Assembly (NCBI GenBank): GCA_030490835.1
Contig: CM059971.1
Coordinates: 23,553,817 to 23,617,816, forward strand
Source: Annona cherimola
Lineage: Eukaryota > Streptophyta > Magnoliopsida > Magnoliales > Annonaceae
Reading direction: 5' to 3'
Length of the DNA stretch: 64,000 nt
Part shown: piece by piece, positions 46,220-57,764 of the stretch
Layout of the letters: the number at the start of each line of letters is the position of its first letter
How positions within the stretch are numbered: the first letter of the stretch is position 1
Notes under the pieces: generated by a model
The model's database searches: none
Seen by the model: only the letters and a program-made list of their open reading frames with translations
What the model was told of the DNA's origin: nothing
Made by a program: the position numbers and the translations under genes

Positions 46220-47040
46220 TTTCAAAGAACAAGTTCATACCTCCAAATTCATCTTTGGTTGCTGCTTGACAAGACAAACCTAGCTGCCATCCTTTCCTGC
46301 CTAGCCCAGGGCCATGCACAGTCCCAGAAAAACACTTGGCACAAAACCAGAAAGAAGATAGAGCACTGTGATTCCATTTGCACGAATTCTGATCAACAAA
46401 AACAGAAAACGGTTATTCAAAGATAGACCAAAAACACAGATGAAACCATACAAACAAAGAAAAAAAACAAAAATACCCATTATTTGCTCGAAAATTAGAG
46501 GCTAAGCACAACATGCAAAAGATGAAGATTAGACCACGGATATGATTCAGAGCACGAAAAAGAAGTGAATCCCTACCCCCAAAATGATTTGGACAGAAAC
46601 TTCGTGAATCAAAGCATGATTTTAGCAAAGCAAAAATAAATAAATAAATAAAATGAATCCGGCCTATGTAAAACCCATTGAGGCAATCAATGGGAATAAA
46701 TCAATTCATTCCAACTGCCCAAAAATCAAAGAGCTCTAAAATCAATAGAAAAAACAAATCGAACGATTTTATTCTGGGCCAATAAACATTGACTTATTTC
46801 TTGCTGATTTATTCACAATTGGAAACAAAAATCCCAAGATTACATGGCTGCCGATTTCATTAAAACAGAGAAGATTATGTTTTTATACCTTTTTGAAACA
46901 AAAATCTTAATAGGCGTGACCAGCTACTGGGTTCAGCGGCCGGCAACCTCACTTGCTATGCCATCCCCTTTTTTCTCTCACCTGGTTCCGCTCTCTGCTA
47001 TCCGCTCCTTTCTGTCAACGCAAAACCATGGCTTCGGTAA
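46220..47040. other. Spacer between RIBA and ABCC fragments
   Basis: Upstream of the RIBA piece on its own strand lies a possible continuation (AATKDEFGG-like frame at about 46225-46280) that I could not place. The rest shows no recognisable coding sequence; a C/T-rich patch at 46960-47040 resembles the sequence next to other copies of the short interspersed element. Confidence 0.35.
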
Positions 47041-47070
47041 GAAGCTTCCTTAGGAAGCTAATGACCAACC

Positions 47071-47205
47071 TACATGCGTGTGTAAGCAACGCACCCACTC
47101 CAATTTTGCCCCTGCAAATCTCTGCCACACATTTTAAATGAACGGTAGATAGGGCATTTTCACGTTCTTCCCATGGTGAAAACGTTTGCACTGAAATCGG
47201 TCTCA
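47071..47205 (+). mobile_element. Short interspersed element family, copy 3
   Basis: It starts TACATGCGTGTGTAAGCAAC and continues CAATTTTGCCCCTGCAAATC, ACGGTAGATAGGGCATTTTC, AAAACGTTTGCACTGAAATC to GGTCTCA. A near-palindromic AGCTTCCTTAGGAAGCT lies just upstream (47043-47059) and has counterparts beside copies 1 and 2. It abuts copy 4 directly. Confidence 0.75.
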
Positions 47206-47327
47206 TGCATAATATACATTCCCATTTTTCCCCTATATATCTCAGCCGCATGTTTTAAATCAACGGCAGATATGGCATTTTCACATTCAACCGAGCACGC
47301 AAACGTTTGCACAGAAACCGGTCTCTT
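47206..47327 (+). mobile_element. Short interspersed element family, copy 4
   Basis: TGCATAATATACATTCCC, TTTTTCCCCTATATATCTCA, TTTTAAATCAACGGCAGATA, GGCATTTTCACATTCAACCG, CAAACGTTTGCACAGAAACC, ending GGTCTCTTA. It is in tandem with copy 3 in the same orientation. This is the copy with the fewest apparent gaps. Confidence 0.75.
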
Positions 47328-47412
47328 AGTTCCTTCTTCTGCCTCTTCTCTTACTCATGTTATCTAACGCAGCGTTTGATATGATATTCTTATCTAACCC
47401 ATAATTTCATCA

Positions 47413-48846
47413 CTAGTATGTTAAAATAAAATGAAAAATGCAGACACTAACCCTGTTTAAGATCCTTCCAGTGGGTGTAGAATCGAAGAATGACATTGAG
47501 GCATGTAGGATGATGTCCACCATGTTCTTGAAGTAACTTCTCTGCAGCAAGAAGGCCGGTGATGGCAAGCAGCATTGAACGGACCAGAACGCATAGTGCG
47601 CTTCCAATGGCTAGAAGTATATACACCACAAAAACAAGGCTCATCCCAATTGGTGGTGCCGTCTCTGATGTAGGAGGAGAAGCCCATGCCATCCAGTAGT
47701 TGCTTGCTACTTGCAGTATCTGGAACATTGATTGTGCGAGAATTATGAGTGCACAAAAGCACCACTCTTCACAGCAGTCAAGTAAGTCCAGTAAACCTCC
47801 TTGCCTATGTTACCTTTCTCTCATTTTTCATCCTGTACTATTCTTCCTGATTTATCTGTGATCTCTATATCAGAATCATGCCGGCTGCAATTCTCAACCT
47901 GAGTATCACCTGTTGCTTCAGCATCTGATTCATTATCATTTGAAGAATCAGTTGTCTTAATTTCATGTTTCTGCTGTGTTCTGCTTGAAGATTCAGCATT
48001 GACAATGGACTCTAGAGCTTCGCTGTGAGCACCAATCAACACCTCAAAGCCAATGTTCTGCTGCATAAGCTCCTCAAACTTACCAGCCTGTGCAATTTTT
48101 CCATTCTGCATAACCTGTTAAAGCGCCATCCCTTCTCAGTTATGTTCTTTCTAGTAAAAAAAAGTGTATTTGGATGTTTGGTAGAGATGGATAGCTCAGG
48201 AAAGAGGGAAAAACAAAAAGAAGAAAGGGGAAAAAATAATTCAAACAATAAAAGTTGCAAGTCTCGATCAAATGAGTCATGAACTGATGAGAACATAGTA
48301 CATACTAGAATGAGGTCTACTACTGGAAGAAACTCAACTTGGTGGGTGACATACAATACTGTCTTGTCCTTGAGAAGCCCCAGCAGGCACTCCTGCATGA
48401 CAGCATTACTCAGTATACACTATACAGATAAGTTTCTCGATGCCCATTAGACTATTATAGTAGTATGTCTAACCAACTAAGCATCACAAGATCGCTTTGC
48501 AGTAAGTCCTAAAAAATTAAATGCACAGTGAGCATTTGAAGATCCTTGATAATGCTTAGAACCCATGAAGTAAACAAGTGATAGGAAAACAAAATGCACA
48601 GTCATATCAAACACATGAATGCCAAGTTTAAAACAACGAAGGGTAGTCCAAAGTCTATGATTCCTGATGAGGGTTAGCATTCTGATGGACAGCAATTAAC
48701 ACTTCAAAATTAATCATCTAACAAAAGAAGAAAAAAAGGAAGGGAAAAAAAAGACGAAGAAGAGGAGACCAACCTCAAATAACTGCCTGCCTGTATGGGC
48801 GTCCACAACACTGAAAGGATCATCTAGCAGGTATATGCGTCCACAA
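47413..48846 (-). pseudogene. ABCC (MRP-type) transporter fragment, NBD1 end to TMD2 start
   Basis: ABCC proteins are ATP-driven exporters of glutathione conjugates and other anions, usually vacuolar. Pieces in order: 48775-48846 (IYLLDDPFSVVDAHTGRQLF, the NBD1 Walker B and D-loop), 48305-48390 (ECLLGLLKDKTVLYVTHQVE, H-loop), 47821-48113 (MQNGKIAQAGKFEELM to RIVQDEK), and 47440-47820 (EKGNIGKEVYWTYLTAVKSG, FQILQVASNYWMAWASPP, then FDSTPTGRILNR). Defects: a TGA in the linker at 47821-47823, a 1-base frame change near 47765 and another near 47550. The gene is truncated on both sides: nothing upstream of Walker B, and nothing past TGRILNR (a donor-like end). The match is to the AtABCC3-type proteins from memory. 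Confidence 0.88.
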
Positions 48847-48999
48847 CACATCCATTCACATGTGCACGTGGATCTCTGTTATCTTATCAATTGCGGGATT
48901 TCCTACGTTTTCCTATTTTTAATTTTTTTTTCAAAAATGGTTACATTGGCGCTACCAATGAGACGAGGGAGTTAGGGAGAGAAGACGAGAAAGACAGAG

Positions 49000-49460
49000 A
49001 GTGTGAGATCAATGGGGAGAATGGTGGGGGGGGGGAGAGGGAGAGAGAGAGAGAGAGGTAAAGAGGAGAAGGAGATGACTCCTACCTGAACAGCGGCCGG
49101 ATCTCAGGCACGGTGGACGATCGCGGGCAATGAGACGCGGGAGGGAGCAGTAGCAGCAGGGACCTGAGTTCGCGGGCAATGGGACGCGGGAGGGAGCAGA
49201 GCAGCAGGGGAGAAGGAGATGGCTGCAACCTCACGTGCGGCCGGATCTCAGGCACGGCGGATGATCGCGGGCAACGAGACGCGGGAGGGAGCAGCAGCAG
49301 CAGGGAACAGGAGGGACGAGCAAGGAGGAGGGAGAGAAGAGAGACGGAGAAGAAAGGGAGGGAGAAGCGGCAGCAGAGAGCGGGAGGGATGAGGCAGGAA
49401 GGAGGGAGAGAAGAGAGACGGAGAGGAAAGGGAGAAACGGGGACTGAAGCCATCATCTAC
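49000..49460. repeat. GA-rich, GC-richer island with internal duplications
   Basis: It begins with G and GA runs (49026-49060). The phrase CGCGGGCAA.G.GACGCGGGA, then GGGAGCAG, occurs at about 49122, 49170 and 49265; GCCGGATCTCAGGCACGG occurs at 49093 and 49238. It is open in several frames on both strands because of low complexity. It directly precedes short-element copy 5, as purine-rich patches precede or follow other copies. Confidence 0.7.
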
Positions 49461-49588
49461 ACGCGTGTAGATGTTTGTCCATTCCATTTTTGCCCTTGCA
49501 AATCTCACCCGCAAGTTTTACGTGGACGGCGGATTAGGCATTTTCACGTCCATTTCAATTGCAAACATTTTCACTGAAACCGGACTCA
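49454..49588 (+). mobile_element. Short interspersed element family, copy 5
   Basis: It starts with a perfect 20-bp palindrome, CATCTACACGCGTGTAGATG (49454-49473), then CATTTTTGCCCTTGCAAATC, GGACGGCGGATTAGGCATTT, TTGCAAACATTTTCACTGAA, and ends ACCGGACTCA. Unit U (copy 3) begins immediately after, so this terminus marks a clean junction. Confidence 0.75.
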
Positions 49589-50126
49589 TCTATTAAATCC
49601 ACATGTACACCAGTACATGCATGTGCTGAAAAATGATGATATAGCTTGGCTGCTTGTGTATTTGATAAAGTCAAGTCAATGGGTGTTGATTATAGACTCT
49701 ACGCCCAAATTCGTCCACCAGATCAGAAGTAGTATTGTATGTTAGGATATAAGAAATTTTATTGAAAAAGAGAAAAAATAATTTTAAAAACAAAAATATT
49801 ATGGATTAAAATAAAAAAATTCTAAAAACCAGAAATTTCACCACATGTCTTTTCTAACCAGCCATCTCGGATATGCTTACTGTCATACATGATTGTAGCC
49901 TCACCAAGTTTTACTGTGGATCTATTCACAAAAGTGTCGTCCACGTCTAGTTAATTCTGTTTCATTCACCAATTGAATGTTATGCAGCAAAGAGTTTACA
50001 TCTTTTTCCATAAGCTGTTTCTCACCATATACCGAAGTGGAAATGTTTATTTTGAAATCAGCAATGTGATTTTGTGAAATCTAATCTAAAATTTTTTTGA
50101 CAACTTTTATAAACAATAAAAAAATT

Positions 50127-50160
<34 letters not shown>

Positions 50161-50220
50161 ACCAAACTAAGAATCAATAGCATGGCTGCCAAAGTAAGAG
50201 CAACAATGATGGTGTCGTAT
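49589..50220. repeat. Dispersed unit U, copy 3
   Basis: It begins part-way into the unit at CTATTAAATCCACATGTACA and runs in the same order as 32336-32970, to which it is the closest match (about 95% by eye in many stretches). A (TA)n run of about 14 repeats lies at 50130-50157. Confidence 0.8.
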
Positions 50221-50490
50221 AGTCGCCTTTTATTACATCAGGGGAGGAGAGACTATGCTCCTAGTTGGATTTGTGATGTTGCTATGCAAGGTATAGTTGG
50301 ATTTGGGATGTTGCTATGCAAGGTAAAGTGAAATGCCAATGGACTAGGCCCGAGTTCACATATTACACCCTACTTGTGTATAGCCTTTTAGTTTAGTCTA
50401 ATTGATGTCGTCATCCCGTGGAATGTCATAATTACTATTTGTTGCTATTTGACCCACCTAGCATGACTAATCAAAATATGTGTACAGCTG
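50221..50490 (+). repeat. Repeat S, isolated partial monomer
   Basis: TTTTATTACATCAGGGGAGG, then GAGTTCACATATTACACC and ATGACTAATCAAAATATGTG, ending where unit U resumes. It contains a small internal duplication (GTTGGATTTG.GATGTTGCTA at 50262 and 50297). It interrupts unit U between copies 3 and 4. Confidence 0.75.
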
Positions 50491-50960
50491 GCCAAGTTAA
50501 CTCTATTTAACTTGTTGTAGCCTTGCCAAGTTTTACTGTCGTTCGATTAACAAAAGTGTCGTCCACGTCTAGTTAATTCTATTTCATTCACCAATTGAAT
50601 GTTATGCAGCAAAGAGTTTACATATTTTTCCATAAGCTGTTTCTCATAATATACCGAAGTGGAAATGTTTATTTTGAAATCAGCAATGTGATTTTGTGAA
50701 ATCTAATCCAAAATTTTTTTTTGACAACTTTTATAAACAATAAAAAAATTTGCAGCAAAGAAAGTATACGCAACCCAACTAAGAATCAATAGCATGGTTG
50801 TCAAAGTAAGACCAACAATGATGGTGCCGTATAGTGCTCAAATCCCATATTTGGGATTCCTAATTAAATTAATTTCTCAACTAAATATGACATGGTTAAC
50901 GTGTCAAGTGGCTTTAATATCATAAAATCGCCTTTGTTACAACTTTAGGGTCTATTCGGA
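50491..50960. repeat. Dispersed unit U, copy 4 (3' part)
   Basis: It repeats the CCAAGTTTTACTGTCG to CATATTTGGGATTCC part of the unit, nearly identical to the equivalent part of copies 1 and 3. Confidence 0.75.
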
Positions 50961-51320
50961 ATAATACAAAAGGATTGAGATAAAATGAGAATGAAATGAG
51001 ATTTTTGGCTCTGAGGACTAAATTTTTAAATTTTTGATTTAGAATTTCTTATTTTTAATAGAATTTGTTACATTTTCCAATGCTTTTTTCTTCATTTTTA
51101 ATGCACAACAACATCTTCTTATCCCACTTTTTCAAGCCCTATCAATTTTAAATCCATTGAATCATTCTAAATAGGCCCAAATAAAATTTGTAAATGTTTT
51201 CTTATTAAAATACATCATTATGTTAATAGAAAACTTGACAGGTTTTGAAACAATATTCAAACTTGAAAGTGCTATCCCATTGGACATATTAATTATATAA
51301 TATTAGAAATTTTGCTACTC

Positions 51321-51608
51321 AGGGGGTTTTTGGTAAACACAAAAATTGTTCCAATCAAAACGTTTTAATCTAAAACTTTTCAATCTCTACAACTAACCTA
51401 TTTTTTAATTATTTTTTAACATTTTCTATACAAATATCCTACTTTTCAATCATTTCTACACAACTACTCATACAACTAACTTATACATTTTAACTTTATT
51501 CTATTTACTTCTCATTATTATATCTATCATATCACATTATTTTCTACCAATTCAAAAACTTTTACACTAAAATTTTTATCAAAAGTTTTACTGCTTACCA
51601 AACACATG
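51321..51608 (-). mobile_element. Family H MITE, copy 2
   Basis: The ends are inverted repeats: left GGGTTTTTGGTAAACAC, right AAGTTTTACTGCTTACCAAA followed by CACATGC. Internal phrases (CTACTTTTCAATCATTTCTA, TATCATATCACATTATTTTC) are the reverse of those in 63223-63504. About 288 bp, no coding capacity. The terminal GTGTTTGG-type sequence is common in hAT-related MITEs; class is inferred only. Confidence 0.7.
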
Positions 51609-51634
51609 CTTAATTAAAAGCATATATTTGACAA

Positions 51635-52650
51635 TGCTTTTTTATTACATACGAGGAGGAGAGAGAATGCTTCTAGTAAAATTTGGGACATTGGGATGCA
51701 AGATAAAGTGTGACACCGGCGGGATATGCCCGAGTTCACATATTACGCCCAACTTGTGTATATACTTTTAGTACAGTTGTTGTTATATGACCCGTTTAGC
51801 TTGACTAATCAAGATATGTGTGCATTGGCCTCATAATAGTTTGGGTGTTGCCAATTGCAAATGACCTCCACATCAATGTTATTTTATCACGAGTTCTAAG
51901 ATCATTTGTTTTATCTTATGACCGAAATCCATATTTGGGATTCCTAATTATATTAATTTCTCAACTAAATATGACATCTTTAACATGTTAAGTGGTTATA
52001 ATTTAATAAAATCACCTTTATTACAACTTTAAGGTCTATTCGTAATAATGCAAGTTGGGTGGTTAAGAGGTAGGTTCGATTCATTTATGCAGTACTCTAC
52101 CTAGGTTGTGCTGTACCCTACTCTTTTATTACATGGGGGAGGAGAGACGATCCTTCTAGTAAGATTTGGGACATTGAAATACAAGATAAAGTGTGACACT
52201 AGCGAGTTATGCCCGAGTTTACATATTACGCCCAACTTGTGTATAGACTTTTAGTATAGTCTAATCGATGCCTCCATCCTGCAGAATATTGTAATTATTA
52301 GTTGTTGTGATATGACTCATTTAGCTTGACTAATCAAGATATGTGTGCAATTGGCCTCATAATAGTTTAGATGTTGCCAATTGCAAATGGGCTCCACATC
52401 GATGTTATTTTATCATGTGTTTTAAGATCATTTGTTTTATCTTAGGACCAAAATCCATATTTAGGATTCCAAATTGTATTAATTTCTCAACTTAATATGA
52501 CATCTTTAACATTTTAAGTGGTTTTAATTTAATAAAATCACCTTTATTACAACTTTAAGGTCTACTCATAATAATGCAAGTTGGATGGTTGCGGGGTAGG
52601 TTGGATTTATTTATGTGGTACTCTACCCACATTATGTTGTACCGGTTAGG
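51635..52650 (+). repeat. Repeat S, two to three monomers
   Basis: A first, 5'-truncated monomer from 51635, then TACTC landmarks at about 52098 and 52619. The third monomer is cut off after about 27 bp at GTTGTACC and joins a unit-U segment. Sequence order is as in the 34557-37030 array. Confidence 0.82.
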
Positions 52651-54230
52651 GCTTATCATTCAATCCATTCCACCAGTTAGGGCTTATCATTCGAGGCCTT
52701 GTTTCACTGTCCAGCGCGAAGGAAAATAAATCCAACAAATTAATGATGTTATTACATTCGCAAGGTGATATTAGATGGAATGAGTAAATAATGGACGCAG
52801 TTTGATTAGAATTAGATGCATGAAATGAAAGTAGTTAATCTTTTAAATCGACGTGTACATGGATGTGTGGAGAAATGATGATATAGCGTGGTTGCTTGTG
52901 GATTTGAGGGGCCCAGCTAATTAAAAACGATATGGTCGAGCACTGTGGAATCTACTCCCAACCTTGTCCATAAGATAAAACTGCCTTATCGGTTAGGACT
53001 GGAACTGGAGAAGATAAAGAAGTATTGTTTTTTTATTGGTATATTTTACATTAATCTCAGTTAATATTACAATAAAAGTTAATATTACAATCAATCTTTG
53101 ATACATTCTTACAAATTTCTAATATGAAAACATCATGCTCCACCTTTTAACTTAAGATACTCGTAAGCTCCCGCCCAATGAAGACCCTTATAGTCTTGAG
53201 GGAATATAAAAATCCCATCCCAAGAAGTTCGAGCACTGACCCGTAACCTCTTTTGTTGTAGGTGATAACACCAACTCATAAGGCTGGCGGCGACAAAGAA
53301 GTCCCGCTGGCTATTAGGATATAAAAGTTTTATTGAAAAATAATTTCAAAAATTTTAAAAATAAGAATATTGTGTATCGAAAATTAAAAAAATTCTAAAA
53401 ATAAGAAACCTCACCACATCTCCTTTCTATCTACCCATCATAAATATGTTTACTATAATATATATGACGTTGCGGCCTTGCAAAGTTTTGCTCTCTATCT
53501 GTTGACAAAAGCTTCATCCATGTCCAATTAATTCTATTTTGTTCACCAGTTTAATGTTAGCCGTGCATGCAGCAAAAAGTTACCATATTTTTCAATAAGT
53601 TGTTTCTCACTATATGCCAAAGCAGAAATGTTTATTTTTGAATTAGCAACGTAATTTTGTGAAATCTAATTTTAAAATTTTTTTGACAACTTTTACAAAC
53701 AATGAAAAATCCTTTTTCAGCAAAGAAAATATATGCAACCCAACTAAGAATCAATAGCACTGCAAAGTTTATCCTTAACTACTAAAAACTATTGGTAAGA
53801 AAAAATTTTATTGCCTATGATAATACATTTACAAATAAATCAAAATTTTGGTTAATCAAAATGAACAAATCTTGAACTATTGGCAACTAAATTTTTTATA
53901 TAGTTGTACGTAACATTTACCACAAATTATTTTCAATTAAATTTTTTTTAACCGAATACAACTAAAATTTTTTAGCAAATACACTTTAGCCTTTTCAAGC
54001 AAAATTTTAATAGTATACTCATCTTGTTTGAAATGAATAATATCATATGTATTATTAAAAAAAAATCATTTCAAAAATATATACATTAGACTTGATTTAA
54101 AAAGTTTATAGTTATCCAAATTATATTAATTTCTCAACTAAATATGATGTTTTTAACTAGTAAGTGGTTTTAATTTCACAAAATCGTCTTTGTTACAACT
54201 TTAATGTCTATACTGCGTGATGCAAAGGGA
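52640..54230. repeat. Dispersed unit U, copy 5 (long subfamily)
   Basis: It contains the extra ~290-bp block (53030-53330, including AAGTTCGAGCACTGACCCGT) as in 37677-38720, and extends through GCAATGTGATTT-like and TTAACTACTAAAAACTATTG phrases to TTCTCAACTAAATATGATG. The start has a small duplication of GTTAGGGCTTATCATTC (52646 and 52678). Confidence 0.75.
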
Positions 54231-54862
54231 TTGAGATAAGATGAGAATGAAATAAGATTTTGCATTGCCAAGACTAAGTTTTTCAATTTTCAATTCGAAA
54301 CATCCTGTTTTTAGGAATTTTTTACATTTTCCAATGCTTTCTTTTCCATTCCATTGCCAATACAAAGTTGCATTTTCATATCCCACTCTTTCAAGCCTTA
54401 TCACATTTTAATCCATTGAATTGTTCTAAACATGCCCAGATAAAATTTATAAATATTATTTTATTAAAATACATCTATTATGTTAATAAATACCTTGACA
54501 AGTTTTGAAACAATGTTCAAACTTGAAAGTGCTATCCCATTGAACATGTTAATTATATACTATTAAAAATAATAAACACATTAGTTTTGCTACTTAATTA
54601 AAAGCATATGTTTTACAAAGCAATTTGAATAACAATCAAATCTAATAATGGTTGTTCTAAGATATAGTTCATCTAAACATTTACTGAGAGTTAATATGCA
54701 ATATAATATTATCTTTTCTATATATTATTCTCGCCTAAATATATATTTAAATTATTAATTTCAACAACAATTCTGAATTTCACATTATTTGGATCAAGTA
54801 TTTTGGTTTTTGGATTGAGTTTATTGGTATTCAAATTATTAATTTCAACAATGATTCTAAGC

Positions 54863-55760
54863 AGTCGAGCCAATGGGCGTTGACTATGGAGTCTACTCCC
54901 AACCTCGGCCACAAGATAAAACTGCTTTATGTCAGAAGTGGGACAGGGGAAGGTAATGAAAATATATTATTTTTTTATTGGTATATTTTATATTCACCTC
55001 AACTAATATTATAGTTAATCTTTGAGACATTCTTATAAACTTCTAATATGGAAACACCATGCTACTACGCCTCTTAATTTGAGAGACTCACAAGCTCCCA
55101 CCCAATAGATACACTTATAGTATAGATGGAATATAAAGCTCCCATAAGTGTTTGAACATTGACTTGTAGCCTCTGTTGCCGTAGGTGTTACCACTAACTC
55201 ATAAGGCCAGTGGTGATGAAGAAGTTCTATTGGTTGTTAGGATATAAAAAAAATTATTGAAAATGAGAAAAATAATTTTAAAAATTTTAAAAATAAGAAT
55301 ATTATGTATTAAAATTTTAAAAAATTCTAAAAACAAGAAACCTCACCACATCTCTTTTCTATCCACCTATCTTGAATACGCTTACTATAGTATATATGTG
55401 GTTGTGGCCTTGCCAAGTTTTACTCTTGTTCTATTGACGAAAGAGTCATCCATGTCCAATTAATTCTATTTTGTTTACCAGATGAATGTTAGCCATGCAT
55501 GTAGAAAAGAATTACCATATTTTTTGAGAAGTTGTTTCTGGCTACATGCCAACGTGAAAATGTTTAGTTTGGATATTAGCAAGGTGATTTTGGGAAATAT
55601 AATTAAAAAAAAAATTCACAACTTTTACAAACAATAAAAAAAATTCGGCAAAGAAAATATATGCAACTCAACTAAGAATCAATAGCAATGCAAAGTTTAT
55701 CCTCATCTACTAAAAATTATTGGTAAGAAAAAATTCTATTGCCTGTGATAATATGTTTAC
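54863..55760. repeat. Dispersed unit U, copy 6 (long subfamily)
   Basis: From GAGCCAATGGGCGTTGACTA through the extra block (CAAGCTCCCACCCAATAG, GAAGAAGTTCTATTGG) to CTCAACTAAGAATCAATAGC and ACTAAAAATTATTGGTAAGA. The left part of the unit is missing. Confidence 0.75.
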
Positions 55761-56039
55761 AAATAAATCAAAATTTTAGTTACCCAAATGAACAAATCTT
55801 AAACTATTGGTGACCAAATTTTTTTATATAGTTGTTACACGACATATACCATAAATTATTGTCAATCAAAATTTTTTTAGCGAATACAACCTAAAATTTT
55901 TTAGCAAACACATTTAGATTAAGTATTTTAGTTTTGGGATTTAGTTTATTGGGTTTGGGTTACATTTAGGCTAACTTAAACCATTCAAAATTTGGGTTGT
56001 GTGGGTAGATATAGGGTTAACCCAAATTGAGTTATACCC

Positions 56040-56760
56040 TGCAAGTTTGGTGGTTGCAGGGTAGGTTGAATTCATTTATGTGATACCCTACCTAGATTAC
56101 ATTATACCTTACTTTTTTTATGACATTGGGGGAAGAGAGACGATGCTCCTAGGAGGATTTGGGACATTGGTATGCAAGCTGAGGTGTGACACCAGTGGGC
56201 TATACTTGGGTTCACATATTACAACCTACTTTTGTATAGAGTTTTGGTAGCTATTTGGTTAATGTCGACGTCCTATGGAATATTGTAATTACTAGTTGCA
56301 GTTAGCTTGACTAATTAAGATATTTATGCAATTGGCCTCTTCCTAATTAGGGTACTGCCAATTGCAAATGGGCTCCATATTGATGATGTTTTATCATGTG
56401 CTTTAAGATCATTTGTTTTGTCAAGTGATAAAAAATCATTTTTACTGTAATCTTTGGTGGGCCGTAAAATGTGTGTAATCCAACGTATATTATGAAAAAT
56501 GCTTAGATCTACTAATAGATGCATTGCACCATGTTAATACTTTATAAGATTGTTTATCTATATAGGATTAGCCCTTTAGACAATTTATAACAAATATTAT
56601 TGAAAATTAATATAAATCAAACAAATTTATTATACTAGTTTTGCAATTTTTAGATAGAGATCACAAACATTTTTATTTTAAGGAAACTTGTTGTATTAAT
56701 TAAATAAATGATTCTGAGAATAAGAGATGAGTTGAATTTTGATTTCTTTATAAAGTAATA
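56040..56760 (+). repeat. Repeat S, isolated monomer plus flank shared with 36700-37220
   Basis: GGTTGCAGGGTAGGTTGAAT, then a monomer from about 56080 (GGGGGAAGAGAGACGATGCT, AAGATCATTTGTTTTGTCAA), continuing into AAAAATCATTTTTACTGTAA and AGGAAACTTGTTGTATTAAT. Those last phrases are shared with the sequence after the last monomer of the 34557-37030 array, so this block is a second copy of that array's right boundary. Confidence 0.75.
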
Positions 56761-57764
56761 ATATTTTATGTATTATAAGTAAAAATTATGTCAAAAAATA
56801 TATGCATCAAACTTGATTTAGGAAGTTTATATTTATCCAAATTATATTAATTTCTCAACTAAATATGACATGTTTAACATGTTGAGTAGTTTTAATTTAG
56901 TAAAATTATATTAAGGTGATAAGTTTCCCCAAAATCAAATATATACATAGGCTTTAACTAAAAATTGTATAAAATGAACATTGTATATATAACACCTAAA
57001 TAGCCTAAACTATCATTCTTATGTAGATAAGTAATTCTGTTAAGTATTATAACATCCTACTGCATCTATAATTGTTCCAACTGCTTTTTATAATTTATAC
57101 ATAATTATATGCATTTTTTTATCAAATATGGTTTATTTAAGATTCCAATAGACTTAATCTTTAGTATCATGATAAAATAAATGATAAAATAAATAAATAA
57201 TAATGAATCATAAAATAAATAATCTTAAACCAGGTGAACAATTGCATTTTACTTTCATCATCAATGTAGGATTCATTTAATCGATGGCACACCTTAACGA
57301 GGAGTGCAACATGGTGCATCATAGGATATCCCAAATATATTAAATAAGGTACTTCTTTTTGCAACTTTTAACAATGATGTAATATTTTAACTAGCTTAAA
57401 GAATTTAGAATTCTGTATTTTCTGATGAATGAAGCAAAATCATAGTAAATCTTTACAAATACACAAATAAACTCCACAAACTACCGGAGCCATATCTTGC
57501 CAGAGGCAAGTCAATTCGAAAGAGCCATATTTTGCTATAAGACCAATGTAAATATTTAAGTGAGATGCATTTTATTCCTAGCAATATTCATGACGATGAA
57601 ACTAATGAATGATCATCTGCATGGCCCATTTCCCAAACACGATAAATATTGCACTGACTCAATTGGATACATTATGCCTATTCTTACATCAATTGCTGTA
57701 TAATTTGTAAGATTAGGAAATAGATTCATCGTGTCTTTTGGACTTTGGAAGACGTACATCATGC
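56761..57764. other. AT-rich spacer, no gene recognised
   Basis: It contains another partial CTCAACTAAATATGACATG segment near 56855. No coding sequence is supported. Confidence 0.4.

Noticed and set aside
49082..49577. Long Arg/Glu- or Ser/Leu-rich frames on both strands
   Set aside because: Low-complexity GA-rich sequence is open in several frames; it is not protein-like.
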